DNA of 64,000 nucleotides from NCBI RefSeq assembly GCF_001680005.1, contig NC_033564.1, forward strand, positions 310,001-374,000, in the 5' to 3' direction. How positions within the stretch are numbered: position 1 is the first letter of the stretch; every line of letters starts with the position of its first letter. The notes under the pieces are model-generated. The model worked only from the letters and a program-made list of their open reading frames with translations, was not told the origin of the DNA and ran no database searches. This document shows, piece after piece, positions 23,966 through 34,400 of this stretch. The position numbers were made by a program, and so were the translations under genes. This DNA comes from Plasmodium coatneyi. Lineage: Eukaryota > Apicomplexa > Aconoidasida > Haemosporida > Plasmodiidae.

Positions 23966-26900
23966 CTACTCGTCCTTCTTATTGTAGTCCCTTTTGCGCC
24001 CAAAGGTTTTGCCACTTTTTACGGGGACACCCCTGCGAACTCCATCGTGAAGATTTGTAAAGTGCTTTACGTATTCGAAGCTGTCATAACCGGAGGAACT
24101 GTCATAGGAGTATTCTTCTACCTCATCATATTTCATTTCTTGTAACTGCTCTGAGGTGTGCAAAGTACTCTGCGGATGGAGCATATAGTTGGGCTGTTCA
24201 CTATTGTACTGCCCATACAGGAAGGTAGTTCCACTATGGGGATTCACTCCGTCTGCATCACCACTTGGATGTGTTTTCCAGTTATGCATTGCTTCATGTG
24301 GCCATCGTTTTGGAATCGTTTCCTCACTGTCGTCCCACACGGTGGACCTATTCTTCACAGGAATGGCGGGATGACCCGCTTTGAAATTCTTCCAAAACGG
24401 TACAGGTGGTGTACCCACTCCTATGTTGTCATCCCCATTGGTGTGTCCTCCTTGGGGAGGTGCTCCTCCTCCATATGTGTAACTTTCTTCATAAGGAAAA
24501 TGATTCGCAAGAGGGGATCTCCCCTTTGGGAGGAACAACCCAGTGGCGGCAATGCCCGTCTGCTCCTGATCGGTTGCACTATTTTGAGCCCACCCCGCTC
24601 CACGCTGCTCGGTGTTGCCGCTTCTCCTCCTGTGTAGTAATGGACGGTCCACCCCTTCGGTGGGGCAAAAATGGGTAGGGATATCCTGAACCAGTGCACC
24701 TGTCCGGTCCGCCCCGTAAATGGGCAAACAAATTTGCTGCCGCGAGGGGATCTCCCCACTTCGCTCATCACCGCATTGTTCATCACCAACTGACCAGTCG
24801 AACTCCCTCTTGTGCTTCGCAGACTGCATGAAGAGCGGATTTCTGATCTCCTTGGGAGGGCTGGAGTAGTCATACGGCTTGTTCCTGTTCGGCTTTAAAT
24901 TACTTGTGTCCATAATATTGAGCGGCGCAGTGAAGCCGACCTTCTGTGTGGGCAATCTGTAAGATATGCTCAGCAGCCTCAGTTGCAGAATGATAAAATC
25001 GTAAATGTCGGTCCGCAGCTCAAATACTTTCCTCCAATTTCCCCACCCCTCGACGCACTTGATCCAAAAGCTTATTTCGTAGAAATGACCCGGCTGCAGT
25101 GAATAGCCAAAGTATAAATTCTTCGTTTTGCAAAAGTCGCTAGGTCTACTATCCACCAAAAACTGTAAGCTCTTCCTGAGCTCCTTAAGTGCAAGCAGAG
25201 GAGTGTTAATGTCTACCTTGAAGGATATATCTATGTAAGCATTTTTGGACCTACTTTCATTGTATATTTTTGCATTACTGAGCTTTGAATTTTCGTAGAT
25301 AACAATTTTTCCAGTCGTCGTTTCAAACTCGGTGGTATACGTTTTGATCTTTTTAATATACATGGCTTCTCCCCCGTCGAGTCTTATACGATCCCCTATG
25401 TTGTACGGATTAGAGAAGGCAATAAAAATGACGGAGGTGATAAAGCTGGTATACATATAGCTCAGAATTACTGTCACAGCAGTTATGAATGCAGCGCCTG
25501 TTACAATGATCGTGTCGACCGAAACCCCAAAGATGAATAACAGAACGACGGATGCCAAGAAGGAAAGAAGAATAGACATCAACCGACGAACCAATTTGAG
25601 AATACTTTCTTGTCCCTTTAAACTTTTTATGAATTTTTTTCTACAAGATATAGCTCTCTTTATTGCATTTCTAAACATGAGCATGTCGATCTTTCCATGT
25701 CCAGACAAATCAAACTCTTTCATGAATTCTTCCGTCTCTTCTGGCTTCAAAAACACTTCTATCATTTCCTTTGTTATGAATTCGTTTCCGTTTATGCTCA
25801 TCTGCATCGGACTTCTAACATTCATAACGAACGGGTCGTCAATATCCAGAGAAATATCTTTCTTTATTCTGCTGAATCGTCCTTTTTTATTTTTCTTAAA
25901 GCATAGACATGGGCACAATTTTGTCTTTCTATTTTCCTTCAATTTCTTCACGTTGATTGCATCGCTCCTCTCCAGAACGTTCAATTCCTCGTTCAGGAGA
26001 TGCGAATGATAGTACTGCGGGTTTTTGTTTGTAGATCCGTTGTTTTTCATTTTCCTGCTTAATTTTATGGACTCCTTTATTTTGTTGTTCGTTTTTTTCT
26101 TCCTATCTCCGAATAGCTGGTACGATGAGTTCACTTCTCTGGTGTAGGAATCTTTATTGCTTTCATCGCTGGAAATGTTCAGGGTGGTGTTTCGCTTCGC
26201 TGGTGCATTTTGTAGGGGAGCCCCCACGGTGTGCTCACTGTCCAGCCGCTGCGTTGTGTTCCCTACCTCGATGTCGCGTGGGGGGGCCTCCTCATCCGCA
26301 TCGTATGTTTCACCCGTTCCGAATGGTGCCCCCTTCTCGGAGGGGCCTCTCCCCATTTCACACTTATGCGTCGAGTCCATGGTGTACTTCTTCTGCAGGA
26401 CGTCCTCGATAGTGAAGTCCTTTATCTGCACCTGCATGCTGTTGTAGTTTTCCAGCGGTGGGTAAAACGTCCCCTCTTCCGCGCCTTTAAGATCGTCATA
26501 CAGCGGGTTGCTAATACCGATGGTGCCTCCGTTGGGGTCCTTCTTCTCGGCCGCCCTTTCCTGAATGCCGGACAGGGACGGCGTGATGCAAATGTTGAAC
26601 TTAGTGCCTTCCAAAATGGACGTTCCTTTCCTGTTGAAGTTTGGTTCTTCGTCCATTTCATCCTTTCCTCGGATCGCTGTGGGGGAGAGAATCGCCTCTC
26701 CGTCACCCGTACCACCATTTCGTGCTTCTCTGTCTAGATTCGCCCGTGCGGCATTTCCACCCCGTTTGTCAGCCGGTTCGTCATTCGATGTATGATGCCC
26801 TTTCACCCCCCCGTCTGTTACTTGGAGACTTTTACCTTGGTGCGCACGGGTAGAAGCACCTGAAGTTACACCATCCAGGGGCTCGCCTCTCTGCTTCTCC

Positions 26901-28792
26901 CTCTTCACTTCGATCGTGTCGCTCACCGCGGAGGGCGTCCTCTTCTCTGCCTTTTGGCTGGACCCCCTGCTAATCAACCCACGGGAGCGTCTCTCACCGG
27001 GTTGTGCCACCAGGTCACTTCCACCAGGTGAGGTGCCTCTATTCTTCACATCTTCCCCCCGTTCGGAAGCTCCCGATTTATCCCTTCTCCTTTGAGCCAC
27101 GCTGCTGCCATTTCTGGATCCTCGCTTTCCCTTGGGCCTCTGCTTGGACCGACTTTTTGTCTTGGCCAAGGGTCCTGGTTCGCTAACCCCGGGTGAAGCA
27201 CCCGTTTGTCCCCCCACCTCAGCTGCTCTGTTCGTTGCCCCCTCCTGCGCAGCCTCCAACCGGATGGCGTCCAAATCGATGTCATTAAAAATATTCTCCA
27301 AGTTTATTTTCTTCTTCGCTCTGGATTCTGAATCGGAGTTGTTCACAAGATTCTTTGGGCTGAACGGAAAGGGACCCTGCAGAGGAGTTAAATTAGAGTC
27401 CCTGTTCAAATTCAAAGTCATGATATTCCTATTTGGAGAAAACTCATCGGAAGGCATATTATGCATGGCGGATCCCGTGAAGGCATAAGTGTCGTTCTTC
27501 TCCTGGTAGTACATCTTCAAGGACATGATGATTTGTCTAAAAAGTATATCTCCACCTATTTTAACGGAATTTTTATTTATCAGTGGAATACTATTATTTA
27601 GAAGAAAAATCAAAGGAGGTGTATTCACAACATAGTGACAAGCTAGCCAATTTTTAATAGTCGAGTGTTCCGTCTTTACAATATTTTTTGTCTCAAAAAT
27701 TGGAGGGACCAAAAGCTTCATGGCATTTTTTTTTTTATTCCTATTTAGAGCGATTTTACAGCAAGTACAGTTACGAGGCAAATTCTTAAACAGTAACAAC
27801 TCAGCCTTATCTTGGACAAACTTCTTGCTAATATCATTCGTTTCTAGCTGTCTGATCATCTTCTCATCCTGGTATAGTTCGTAGCCAAACAAGGATCTAA
27901 TATTTTCCTGCTTATCCGCCATGAACATAAACCATTCAATATTAAATTTTCTGAGAATGCCATACTTGGACAAATACTTCCCTAATAAATCATGGGCGTT
28001 CATCAGAAAACCCAACTCGAATACAAAAGATATGATGGAAAGGAAAAGCAACCTGGCTGCAAATACAATGTACAATAATGTAGGAAAGGTTATTAACCAA
28101 CTGATGCTATTTAAAAATATGAAGGGGTTGTCCTGATCTTTGTATCCAAAAATACGAAGAACAAAGTAATTCTCATTTTCGTGTGCTCCCTTTTTTAAAA
28201 TAATGTTACTCCTCCAGTAGATGACCTGAACAGATGACCATAAGAGGTACACCAGCTCCGGATCCACTGTGTTGTAAAAAGCTGCACATAGGGCACTTGG
28301 CTGGAGGAGCTTTTCCAAAAACACCTTCTGAATTATCGCATGAATCACCATGATGAGTGTAAAAGAAGCAATATTCACACCCAAAATGAGGAAGCAACAG
28401 TAGATGCTCCCATAGATGAACGTCCTATTATATTTCGGTTCGGCTATCGGATCGTGTAAATTCGGTTCCGATAAAGAACTCAAACTTACACATAGAACAA
28501 TCAAATTCATGATAAAGTGAATTATAAACCATAACCCTGGGGATAGGTCCGGATATATTATCGACAGAATTCTCAGGATAATATCTCCTAATGTTTCACT
28601 CTCACTTTCGTCTTCTTCTTCCTCATCGTCTTGCAAAAATTGAGGGTTGTACGATGATTTTTGGATATACAAATTCAGGGCGTTAATTCTGTCTTGCCTG
28701 TTCATGTACGATCTTGACATATCCATCATGAGTGACTGCGGGTATTTTGTCTTCGACCCGCTTTTGTAATTTTCTTCCCTCGTGTCATTCAT
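23966..28792 (-). CDS. MSC: Mechanosensitive ion channel, MscS family, EF-hand type
   Basis: Single exon, 1608 aa. The N-terminal part (about 70-270) has four or more hydrophobic segments. A long polar, low-complexity insertion fills about 430-960. At about 1017-1044 is an EF-hand-like loop (DLSGHGKIDMLMF). The MscS core follows: two membrane helices at about 1067-1125 (LLSFLASVVLLFIF, then GAAFITAVTVILSYMY), the SNPYNIGDRIRLDGG turn at about 1130, and the beta and C-terminal cytosolic domains to about 1300. The tail to 1608 is disordered. This layout (N-terminal helices, EF-hand, MscS core) is that of eukaryotic channels such as fission-yeast Msy1/Msy2 and plant MSL10, which open under membrane tension and help with osmotic or calcium control. 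Cell location is not evident: there is no clear signal peptide. ATG at 28792 precedes the first conserved segment by about 70 codons. Confidence 0.92.
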   Translation of the reverse strand: MNDTREENYKSGSKTKYPQSLMMDMSRSYMNRQDRINALNLYIQKSSYNPQFLQDDEEEEDESESETLGDIILRILSIIYPDLSPGLWFIIHFIMNLIVLCVSLSSLSEPNLHDPIAEPKYNRTFIYGSIYCCFLILGVNIASFTLIMVIHAIIQKVFLEKLLQPSALCAAFYNTVDPELVYLLWSSVQVIYWRSNIILKKGAHENENYFVLRIFGYKDQDNPFIFLNSISWLITFPTLLYIVFAARLLFLSIISFVFELGFLMNAHDLLGKYLSKYGILRKFNIEWFMFMADKQENIRSLFGYELYQDEKMIRQLETNDISKKFVQDKAELLLFKNLPRNCTCCKIALNRNKKKNAMKLLVPPIFETKNIVKTEHSTIKNWLACHYVVNTPPLIFLLNNSIPLINKNSVKIGGDILFRQIIMSLKMYYQEKNDTYAFTGSAMHNMPSDEFSPNRNIMTLNLNRDSNLTPLQGPFPFSPKNLVNNSDSESRAKKKINLENIFNDIDLDAIRLEAAQEGATNRAAEVGGQTGASPGVSEPGPLAKTKSRSKQRPKGKRGSRNGSSVAQRRRDKSGASERGEDVKNRGTSPGGSDLVAQPGERRSRGLISRGSSQKAEKRTPSAVSDTIEVKREKQRGEPLDGVTSGASTRAHQGKSLQVTDGGVKGHHTSNDEPADKRGGNAARANLDREARNGGTGDGEAILSPTAIRGKDEMDEEPNFNRKGTSILEGTKFNICITPSLSGIQERAAEKKDPNGGTIGISNPLYDDLKGAEEGTFYPPLENYNSMQVQIKDFTIEDVLQKKYTMDSTHKCEMGRGPSEKGAPFGTGETYDADEEAPPRDIEVGNTTQRLDSEHTVGAPLQNAPAKRNTTLNISSDESNKDSYTREVNSSYQLFGDRKKKTNNKIKESIKLSRKMKNNGSTNKNPQYYHSHLLNEELNVLERSDAINVKKLKENRKTKLCPCLCFKKNKKGRFSRIKKDISLDIDDPFVMNVRSPMQMSINGNEFITKEMIEVFLKPEETEEFMKEFDLSGHGKIDMLMFRNAIKRAISCRKKFIKSLKGQESILKLVRRLMSILLSFLASVVLLFIFGVSVDTIIVTGAAFITAVTVILSYMYTSFITSVIFIAFSNPYNIGDRIRLDGGEAMYIKKIKTYTTEFETTTGKIVIYENSKLSNAKIYNESRSKNAYIDISFKVDINTPLLALKELRKSLQFLVDSRPSDFCKTKNLYFGYSLQPGHFYEISFWIKCVEGWGNWRKVFELRTDIYDFIILQLRLLSISYRLPTQKVGFTAPLNIMDTSNLKPNRNKPYDYSSPPKEIRNPLFMQSAKHKREFDWSVGDEQCGDERSGEIPSRQQICLPIYGADRTGALVQDIPTHFCPTEGVDRPLLHRRRSGNTEQRGAGWAQNSATDQEQTGIAATGLFLPKGRSPLANHFPYEESYTYGGGAPPQGGHTNGDDNIGVGTPPVPFWKNFKAGHPAIPVKNRSTVWDDSEETIPKRWPHEAMHNWKTHPSGDADGVNPHSGTTFLYGQYNSEQPNYMLHPQSTLHTSEQLQEMKYDEVEEYSYDSSSGYDSFEYVKHFTNLHDGVRRGVPVKSGKTFGRKRDYNKKDE
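28016..28041. repeat. 26-bp segment identical to 32612-32637 (copy in MscS gene)
   Basis: The plus-strand segment CTCGAATACAAAAGATATGA continues TGGAAA and is identical over 26 bp to 32612-32637; four more bases upstream (CCCA) also agree after one mismatch. Here it is the antisense of the MscS coding strand, encoding SIISFVFEL in a membrane segment. Confidence 0.9.
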
Positions 28793-30065
28793 CTTGTTCG
28801 CTCTTTTGTGTTTTCATCGGGTTGACTTCAGTTGTCCCTTGTTAACTGATGTGGTCTCTTTTATAGCGGGATCCGGGGGAGGTACTCTCCTCTCCCAGCC
28901 GTGAGACCTATTCGGCTGTCCGCTCCCTCACGTGGCCTTACACCTCCCCACCCCCACAAGCAGATACACCGGATTTGTCTACCCTAGCTTATCGCGTCGC
29001 TTCGCACACTTTTGAAGGTTCAAATGTTTCATATAATTATCTCCCTCCGATTAGTCCCTAGCTTCTCTTCATATTTACTTTACTCTCTTCGAAGTTTCGC
29101 GAAATTACCAACGCGCAGGCGTATACAATGCATTGGTGAGTTTACTCATCCTACGCACACATCACCCTGCGCAGTGATTCTTTCCTGCGTGATTCTGTGC
29201 CCTCATCAGGTGCGCATTTTTTTTTTTTTTTTTTTGTCTCGGATCAGTGTAATGGCGTTTTCAAAAAAATTAGAAATTTTTTAAAATCGACAGAGGGAAT
29301 TTTAGACAAACAATTTTTTCACCATGGGAGGGGGGCGCCCGGGTAGCTTCCCTTCAGCATTCGGAAAAAAAAAAAAAATGGTATCCACTGGGCGTAAATT
29401 CGCTCCCCCTCTCTTATAGCCATGCGTAGCATTACATATGCATACACGCGTGTGTGTACTCACTCACACAAGGCGTTACGCACATGTCTATAGGGAGGAA
29501 ACTGCGCCTGTGGGTCCATGGGGGGCAACATGTGGCAAGCCAGAGCTTCCAATCAGGGGGATCCCCTACTTGGTATTCGTCTGCACGGCAGAGCTACGCA
29601 TATATACATAATGTACATGCACATGTGAATGAAGATGCAAATGCCACTGCGCGATGTACGTGCGTATCAGTTCACTCATTTGCCTTTCCCCATCTCTGTC
29701 GCTCCACATCAACCGCCACTTGTGGACGTCTTTTCGGCGATAGGCTTCCGCAAGTGGCCGGAAACCACCTCACCCGTGAACGCCAAGAACAGGTCATGAC
29801 ATAGGTCTAACAAACCGATTTAACAGAATATTAGCCCATTTAAAAAAATATGTAACAATTTTGTTTGAATTGAAAAATGGAAAAAATATTGACAGCTTTA
29901 AAAAAAGAACAACCAGTTGTTCTCATCCTGTAACCACGTATTTACGAAAAACTATTTTACTTTAAAACGTTTCGTGGGCACCCACATGGGAAAAACTATG
30001 AGTCAAAAAAAGGCAACTCACGTAAAATGCACCCCTTTGAAAAATATGCCCAGTTGCCAAGAGGG

Positions 30066-30099
<34 letters not shown>

Positions 30100-32315
30100 C
30101 CTCTGCACACGTTTTAGTAAGCCAAGCAACATGTACAACGTAAAACCTGCCGAAGAAAAAAAGAAAAAAAACTTTTCAGTTCTCCCATCATCCATAAAAT
30201 TTATCTCGGCAAAGTGTCTGCATAATAACAGGTTGTAAATTTGCCAACATGTGAACTTTCTTTTGGGGGGTTTCCTCCACTGTAGAGCAAAAAGGACAAA
30301 CTTTTGCCCCCTCTACATTTTGTTCATGCATGACTTGCGTAAATCGTTGCAATTTTTACACATGCATGGAACACTTTGGGGCAGAAAAAATGCCAATGAC
30401 GTGGTCCACCTGTTCATATCATCACCCGTCGTTGCGTAGGAGCCCGAATTGCAGCCTGGTTTAGAGCCTCCTTAAATGATGGTTCGTACGTTCGCAAAGA
30501 GGAATTATACACATATGTATGTGCGCACGGAAGGACGGAAAAAAAGAAAAAAAAAAGTCCGCACAAGGCAACGGAGGACAATCAACCGGCGTGCGCGTGT
30601 ACATATACGTGACACACAAAGGACGGGAAGCAAAATTTTGCTAAGAAATAAATCTTACATCAAATTGTTGCAACACAACTTTTCGTGCTGACTTGTATAG
30701 CTACACCCAGTGTGGTGCCTCTCTCTACGCAGGGCCTTTTTTTGTGGGGTATTTTAATATGTTTAGCGGCCTATCGGGCGTTACTCATATGTACGAATTG
30801 TTTTCCCAAAATGTGAAGGCACAATTGTGGGGATTCCCATTTGGAAAGTAATTCTTCACACCACAAAAGAGACGAAGCAGTGAAGAAACGCCATTTTTTT
30901 ATCTGCGTTCATCGTATGTATATGTCCTTTTTAATATATATATATATTTTTTTAATGTTATAAAAATTTCCAACTTGTGAACCCCCTCCATATGTCTGCC
31001 GATGCATTACGCAGTGTCATTAATGTAGAGACCTGCATAACAGACATGTCTGTGTTAAGTGAGGTATGGTAATTTGCCCTCCCCCCCAGGAAACACTTAT
31101 ATGCTTATGTGTACGCGTTCGAACAGTACACTTAACTAGACAAACCGAGACAATTTCCACCTTTTTTTCCTCTTATCTTTACAATGGTCAAGTATCGAAG
31201 GGTCCAAACCATGCCGCAAGCACATCTCTACCCTTATGCAAAACTGGGAAGCATGCGAATGTCCATGTAACGTTCGGCATACTACTATACGTGTACGTTT
31301 CAACTGAAGTGTTGTGAATGACGCCTTTGTATTTTCCCCTATGAAGGGAAAAAATGGTTCACCTTATATTCACGTTGCGCCCATTCGAATTAAAAAAAAG
31401 GTGGAAGGGGCATACCTCCTTTCCGCGAGATGGTGTGAGGCCGACCAGGTTGCACATTTATAAGAATGAGCAGGTAAACATATACTATGAGTTACGTGTT
31501 TACACATTCCACTGCAACCGCGTAAGTGATGCAGGATCGTGATGTTCAATGAGCTGTGTTGAAAGATGTCCCGTTTTGTGTGTGTTTCTTTACCTCTCTC
31601 TTTTGTGATAGCCCCCTTTGGGGATGTTTCCCCAAAGCGTGCCACCTAAGTGTGAGGAAGTTAATTCTTCCTTCATTTCAACGACAATAAATTTGTGAAG
31701 TAGGGGAGGAGACACCTGACAAGGTATTGCCAACCCCAGCCGTAAATTTACCCACCTGTATTGTTTAGCCACTTGACAGGCACATTGATGCGATACGTTA
31801 AAGAAGGATTTTGTAAAAAGAGTGTTATAACTCAGCTAGCAGAAAATTGTTTTTTTCCGCCTAAATGTAGAGTGTAAGTGGCAACAGTAAAGGAGCAACG
31901 CATGAACAGGTGAGCTGCGTATTGGGGACATATGGCCTGGTTCCCCACTTGCACACCTTAACAAACCTTGTACGTATACTTTTTGCGCGCGACTCGGCAA
32001 TTTTGCCATTTTGTAGGGTTCCATTTTTTGCCCTTCAAATTTGCAATTTCTCGGTTTTGCAGCTTGGCAGTTCGGCTAATTGGCAAATTGGGAAATTCTC
32101 AACTTCACAGCACCAATTTCAGCCACGCCGCTGCCCCTCCAAAGCAAAATCCGTTCTGCAGAAGTTGGCAAAAAATTGCAAAACCGTTATCCCGCATGTC
32201 ATTTTGCAAAACTCTTCAACGCAAGGAACCATTGACATGTCACATTTTTATTCGTCCCCGGAGGAGGAAATGCTTCAGCGTGGACTGTACTCTTTTTAAA
32301 AAAAAAAAAATTGAA

Positions 32316-32350
<35 letters not shown>

Positions 32351-32627
32351 ATTATGGCTAGTTACCTGTCATGTTATGGTCAGGTAAAAACTTAAAAAAA
32401 AAAAAATTCAGAATAAAATAAAAGTCGTGTGGTACTGCAAGTCCGTGACCCAGAAAAGAGAATGTAAAGGCCGGAAAGGAGTTAAAAAGCGGACGCAAAA
32501 AATACGCCCAAAAGTGGAGTAAGCTACGCCGAGGGGGAAACATATATACATACTACGTGAAAATATACTTGTGTATTTTCTTTGTGCCTGCCCGCCACAA
32601 GCGAACCCCAGCTCGAATACAAAAGAT
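28793..32627. other. Divergent intergenic region, MscS gene (-) / IWS1 (+)
   Basis: This 3.8-kb region should carry both promoters. It contains A31 at 30066-30096, A32 at 32317-32348, and TA runs near 30935-30955. Open frames such as 29454-29804 have no recognisable content. A possible 5' leader intron of IWS1 (donor CAG|GTAAAA near 32383, acceptor near 32600) is conceivable but not provable. The last bases, 32612-32627, belong to the 26-bp segment shared with the MscS gene. Confidence 0.55.
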
Positions 32628-32637
32628 ATGATGGAAA
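32612..32637. repeat. 26-bp segment identical to 28016-28041 (copy at IWS1 start)
   Basis: Second copy of the 26-bp match. Here it spans the two tandem ATG codons (32628 and 32631) of the IWS1-like gene and 16 bp before them. The IWS1 mRNA is therefore complementary to the MscS mRNA over its start codon. Confidence 0.9.
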
Positions 32638-34400
32638 CTGACGCAAGCAGTAGCGCCACGGACGAACCCGCGAAAAACGAGGACTTATTGAACGATGAAA
32701 GCGGCATCGTTAAAGGTAGCAATGAGGAACGCGGCAACGTCGAGAGCTTCAAAAGCAGGATGAAGGCTGCGATGAAGATGCCGTCCAGGAAGAAGAAAAA
32801 GAGGGAAATAAGGGACGCCGACTCGGATGAAGAGCAGAACACCCTGGAGGTGGAGAAAAAACAAAAGGGAGAAGCAGGAGAAGCCAATTCGAAGGGGGAC
32901 CAACAACTCGATGGAGACAGTAGCGAAAAGGATGAAAAGAAACCAAACGAGGAGGACTCGGAAGAAGACCCCTCGAATGAAAACAACCCAGGGAAGAGGA
33001 AAAGGAAATCAAAATTGAAGAAAAAAGGTGACGAAGAACAAATTAACGAAAGGAATACCCACTCCGCAGAGAACAACTTTACCACAGAAGACAACATCTT
33101 TGGGGACGAAAACTTTTCTGATGAGAGCCACAGCAGCGGGGCGGCTCGCAGTAAGCAGGTTGCTGATGGCGGTGAAGACAGCGCAGGTACCGACGATGAT
33201 GACGACCATACTGATAATGATGACAAACAAAACAGCAAAAGGAAAAAAAAAAAAAAAAAAAAGAGGAAGGTGCGCCCCAGCAAGGATAAAAGTGTGGACG
33301 AGGGCGGCCAAAAGAAAAAACTCAAGTCGCCCAAGAAGAAGAGCAAGTTTATAGATAGCGTCGCCGAGGAAGGGGAAGAAGAGACAGAGAGCGAAAGCGA
33401 TAGCGAGGAGTACGAAGAGGAAGATCTAATCAACGACGACAATGACCAAGGGGGAAAAAAAAAAAAAAAAAAAAAATCATCAAAAAATGGGAAATTATCC
33501 ACGCTAAGTCTATTGGACGATGAAGGAGATTACAACGATAACGAAGAGATGAACGATTCGGGTAAATCTGAAAAAAAAAAAAAATCCCATTTTGATGAAA
33601 TATTAGAAAATTTAAAGATGAAAAGGAAAAGAGTGCAAAAGATTTCCGAAGACGAAGGTCTGCAATATTGCGAAAATGTTTTAAACCAAATGATCCTAAT
33701 GCATGAGCAGGATATAAAAAATATAAAAGAAAAAAAACCAGCAACAGCAAAGTTACAAATAATTGATCAAGTGTGTATGATTCTAACCAAGCCAAAATGG
33801 AAACCCTTTTTTATGAAGCTAAATATTTACCACGTCTTAGCATTATGGCTAATGCCACTTTCGAAAAATACACTTCCCAATTTTACCATCCGAACGAATC
33901 TATTGAAGGTCATACAACAGCTCCCCATTACTATAAAATCCTTGAGGGGTAGCCAGCTTGGCAAAATAATGACCTACTTACACTCACATAAAGACGAAAC
34001 AGATGAAAACAAAAAACTCATTAGGACCATTTTGCAAAATTGGATGGGACCCATCATAGGTATTAACACAAATTATAAACAATTTTTAAAAGAAAGACAA
34101 AAAAGAATTTTAGAAAATCCAGAATATCACAAGAAAATACTCGAAAAAGCAAAAACATTGATTCCAGATTCGATTAGCATTGAGAAGGAGGAAGAGCAAA
34201 ATGAATTGAAGAAACATGCCACCATACCCTTCAACAGTGAGTGCTCCTTTTTAATTAACGTCCCTTCTTCTGTGCCTAGCTCTAGCAAGAAAATATTGCC
34301 CAAAAGTAAAATTAAGAGGCTTACCGATAATATGAAAATGTTGAAGAGGGCGCGGAAGTCTCAGAAGGTCTCCATTGAGGGCAAGGGCGTTGCCATATAG
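32628..34400 (+). CDS. IWS1: IWS1-like transcription elongation factor
   Basis: About 590 aa if translation starts at ATG 32628 (or one codon later). The frame is open further upstream, but only with non-ATG codons. Residues 1 to about 330 are highly acidic and lysine-rich, disordered, with many K(n), EE and DD runs. The conserved core at about 350-490 is helical and carries the TFIIS N-terminal (LW) domain: KPKWKPFFMKLNIYHVLALW, then PLSKNTLPNFTIRTNLLKVI and LRGSQLGKIMTYLHSH. This is the Iws1/Spn1 fold, which binds Spt6 and RNA polymerase II and supports elongation, chromatin state and mRNA export. The C-terminal 100 residues are basic. The coding sequence contains A20 (33243-33262) and A22 (33455-33476) homopolymers encoding polylysine, a risk point for frameshift in sequencing, transcription or translation. 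Confidence 0.92.
   Translation: MMETDASSSATDEPAKNEDLLNDESGIVKGSNEERGNVESFKSRMKAAMKMPSRKKKKREIRDADSDEEQNTLEVEKKQKGEAGEANSKGDQQLDGDSSEKDEKKPNEEDSEEDPSNENNPGKRKRKSKLKKKGDEEQINERNTHSAENNFTTEDNIFGDENFSDESHSSGAARSKQVADGGEDSAGTDDDDDHTDNDDKQNSKRKKKKKKKRKVRPSKDKSVDEGGQKKKLKSPKKKSKFIDSVAEEGEEETESESDSEEYEEEDLINDDNDQGGKKKKKKKSSKNGKLSTLSLLDDEGDYNDNEEMNDSGKSEKKKKSHFDEILENLKMKRKRVQKISEDEGLQYCENVLNQMILMHEQDIKNIKEKKPATAKLQIIDQVCMILTKPKWKPFFMKLNIYHVLALWLMPLSKNTLPNFTIRTNLLKVIQQLPITIKSLRGSQLGKIMTYLHSHKDETDENKKLIRTILQNWMGPIIGINTNYKQFLKERQKRILENPEYHKKILEKAKTLIPDSISIEKEEEQNELKKHATIPFNSECSFLINVPSSVPSSSKKILPKSKIKRLTDNMKMLKRARKSQKVSIEGKGVAI

Noticed and set aside
24158..27488. Several plus-strand frames opposite the MscS gene
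   Set aside because: They are antisense shadows of a clear, long coding sequence.
29454..29804. 116-codon frame upstream of the MscS gene
   Set aside because: No recognisable content, no good start context and no splice partner.
32352..32383. Small hairpin (TTACCTG ... CAGGTAA) before IWS1
   Set aside because: Arms are only 7 bp and one arm is a good splice donor context, so a chance explanation is enough.
32571..32627. Upstream extension of IWS1 (19 codons)
   Set aside because: It would start with GTG; the first ATG in frame is 32628.
32408..33502. 364-codon minus-strand frame opposite IWS1
   Set aside because: It is the shadow of the K/E/D/S-rich plus-strand coding region, giving runs of F, L and S.
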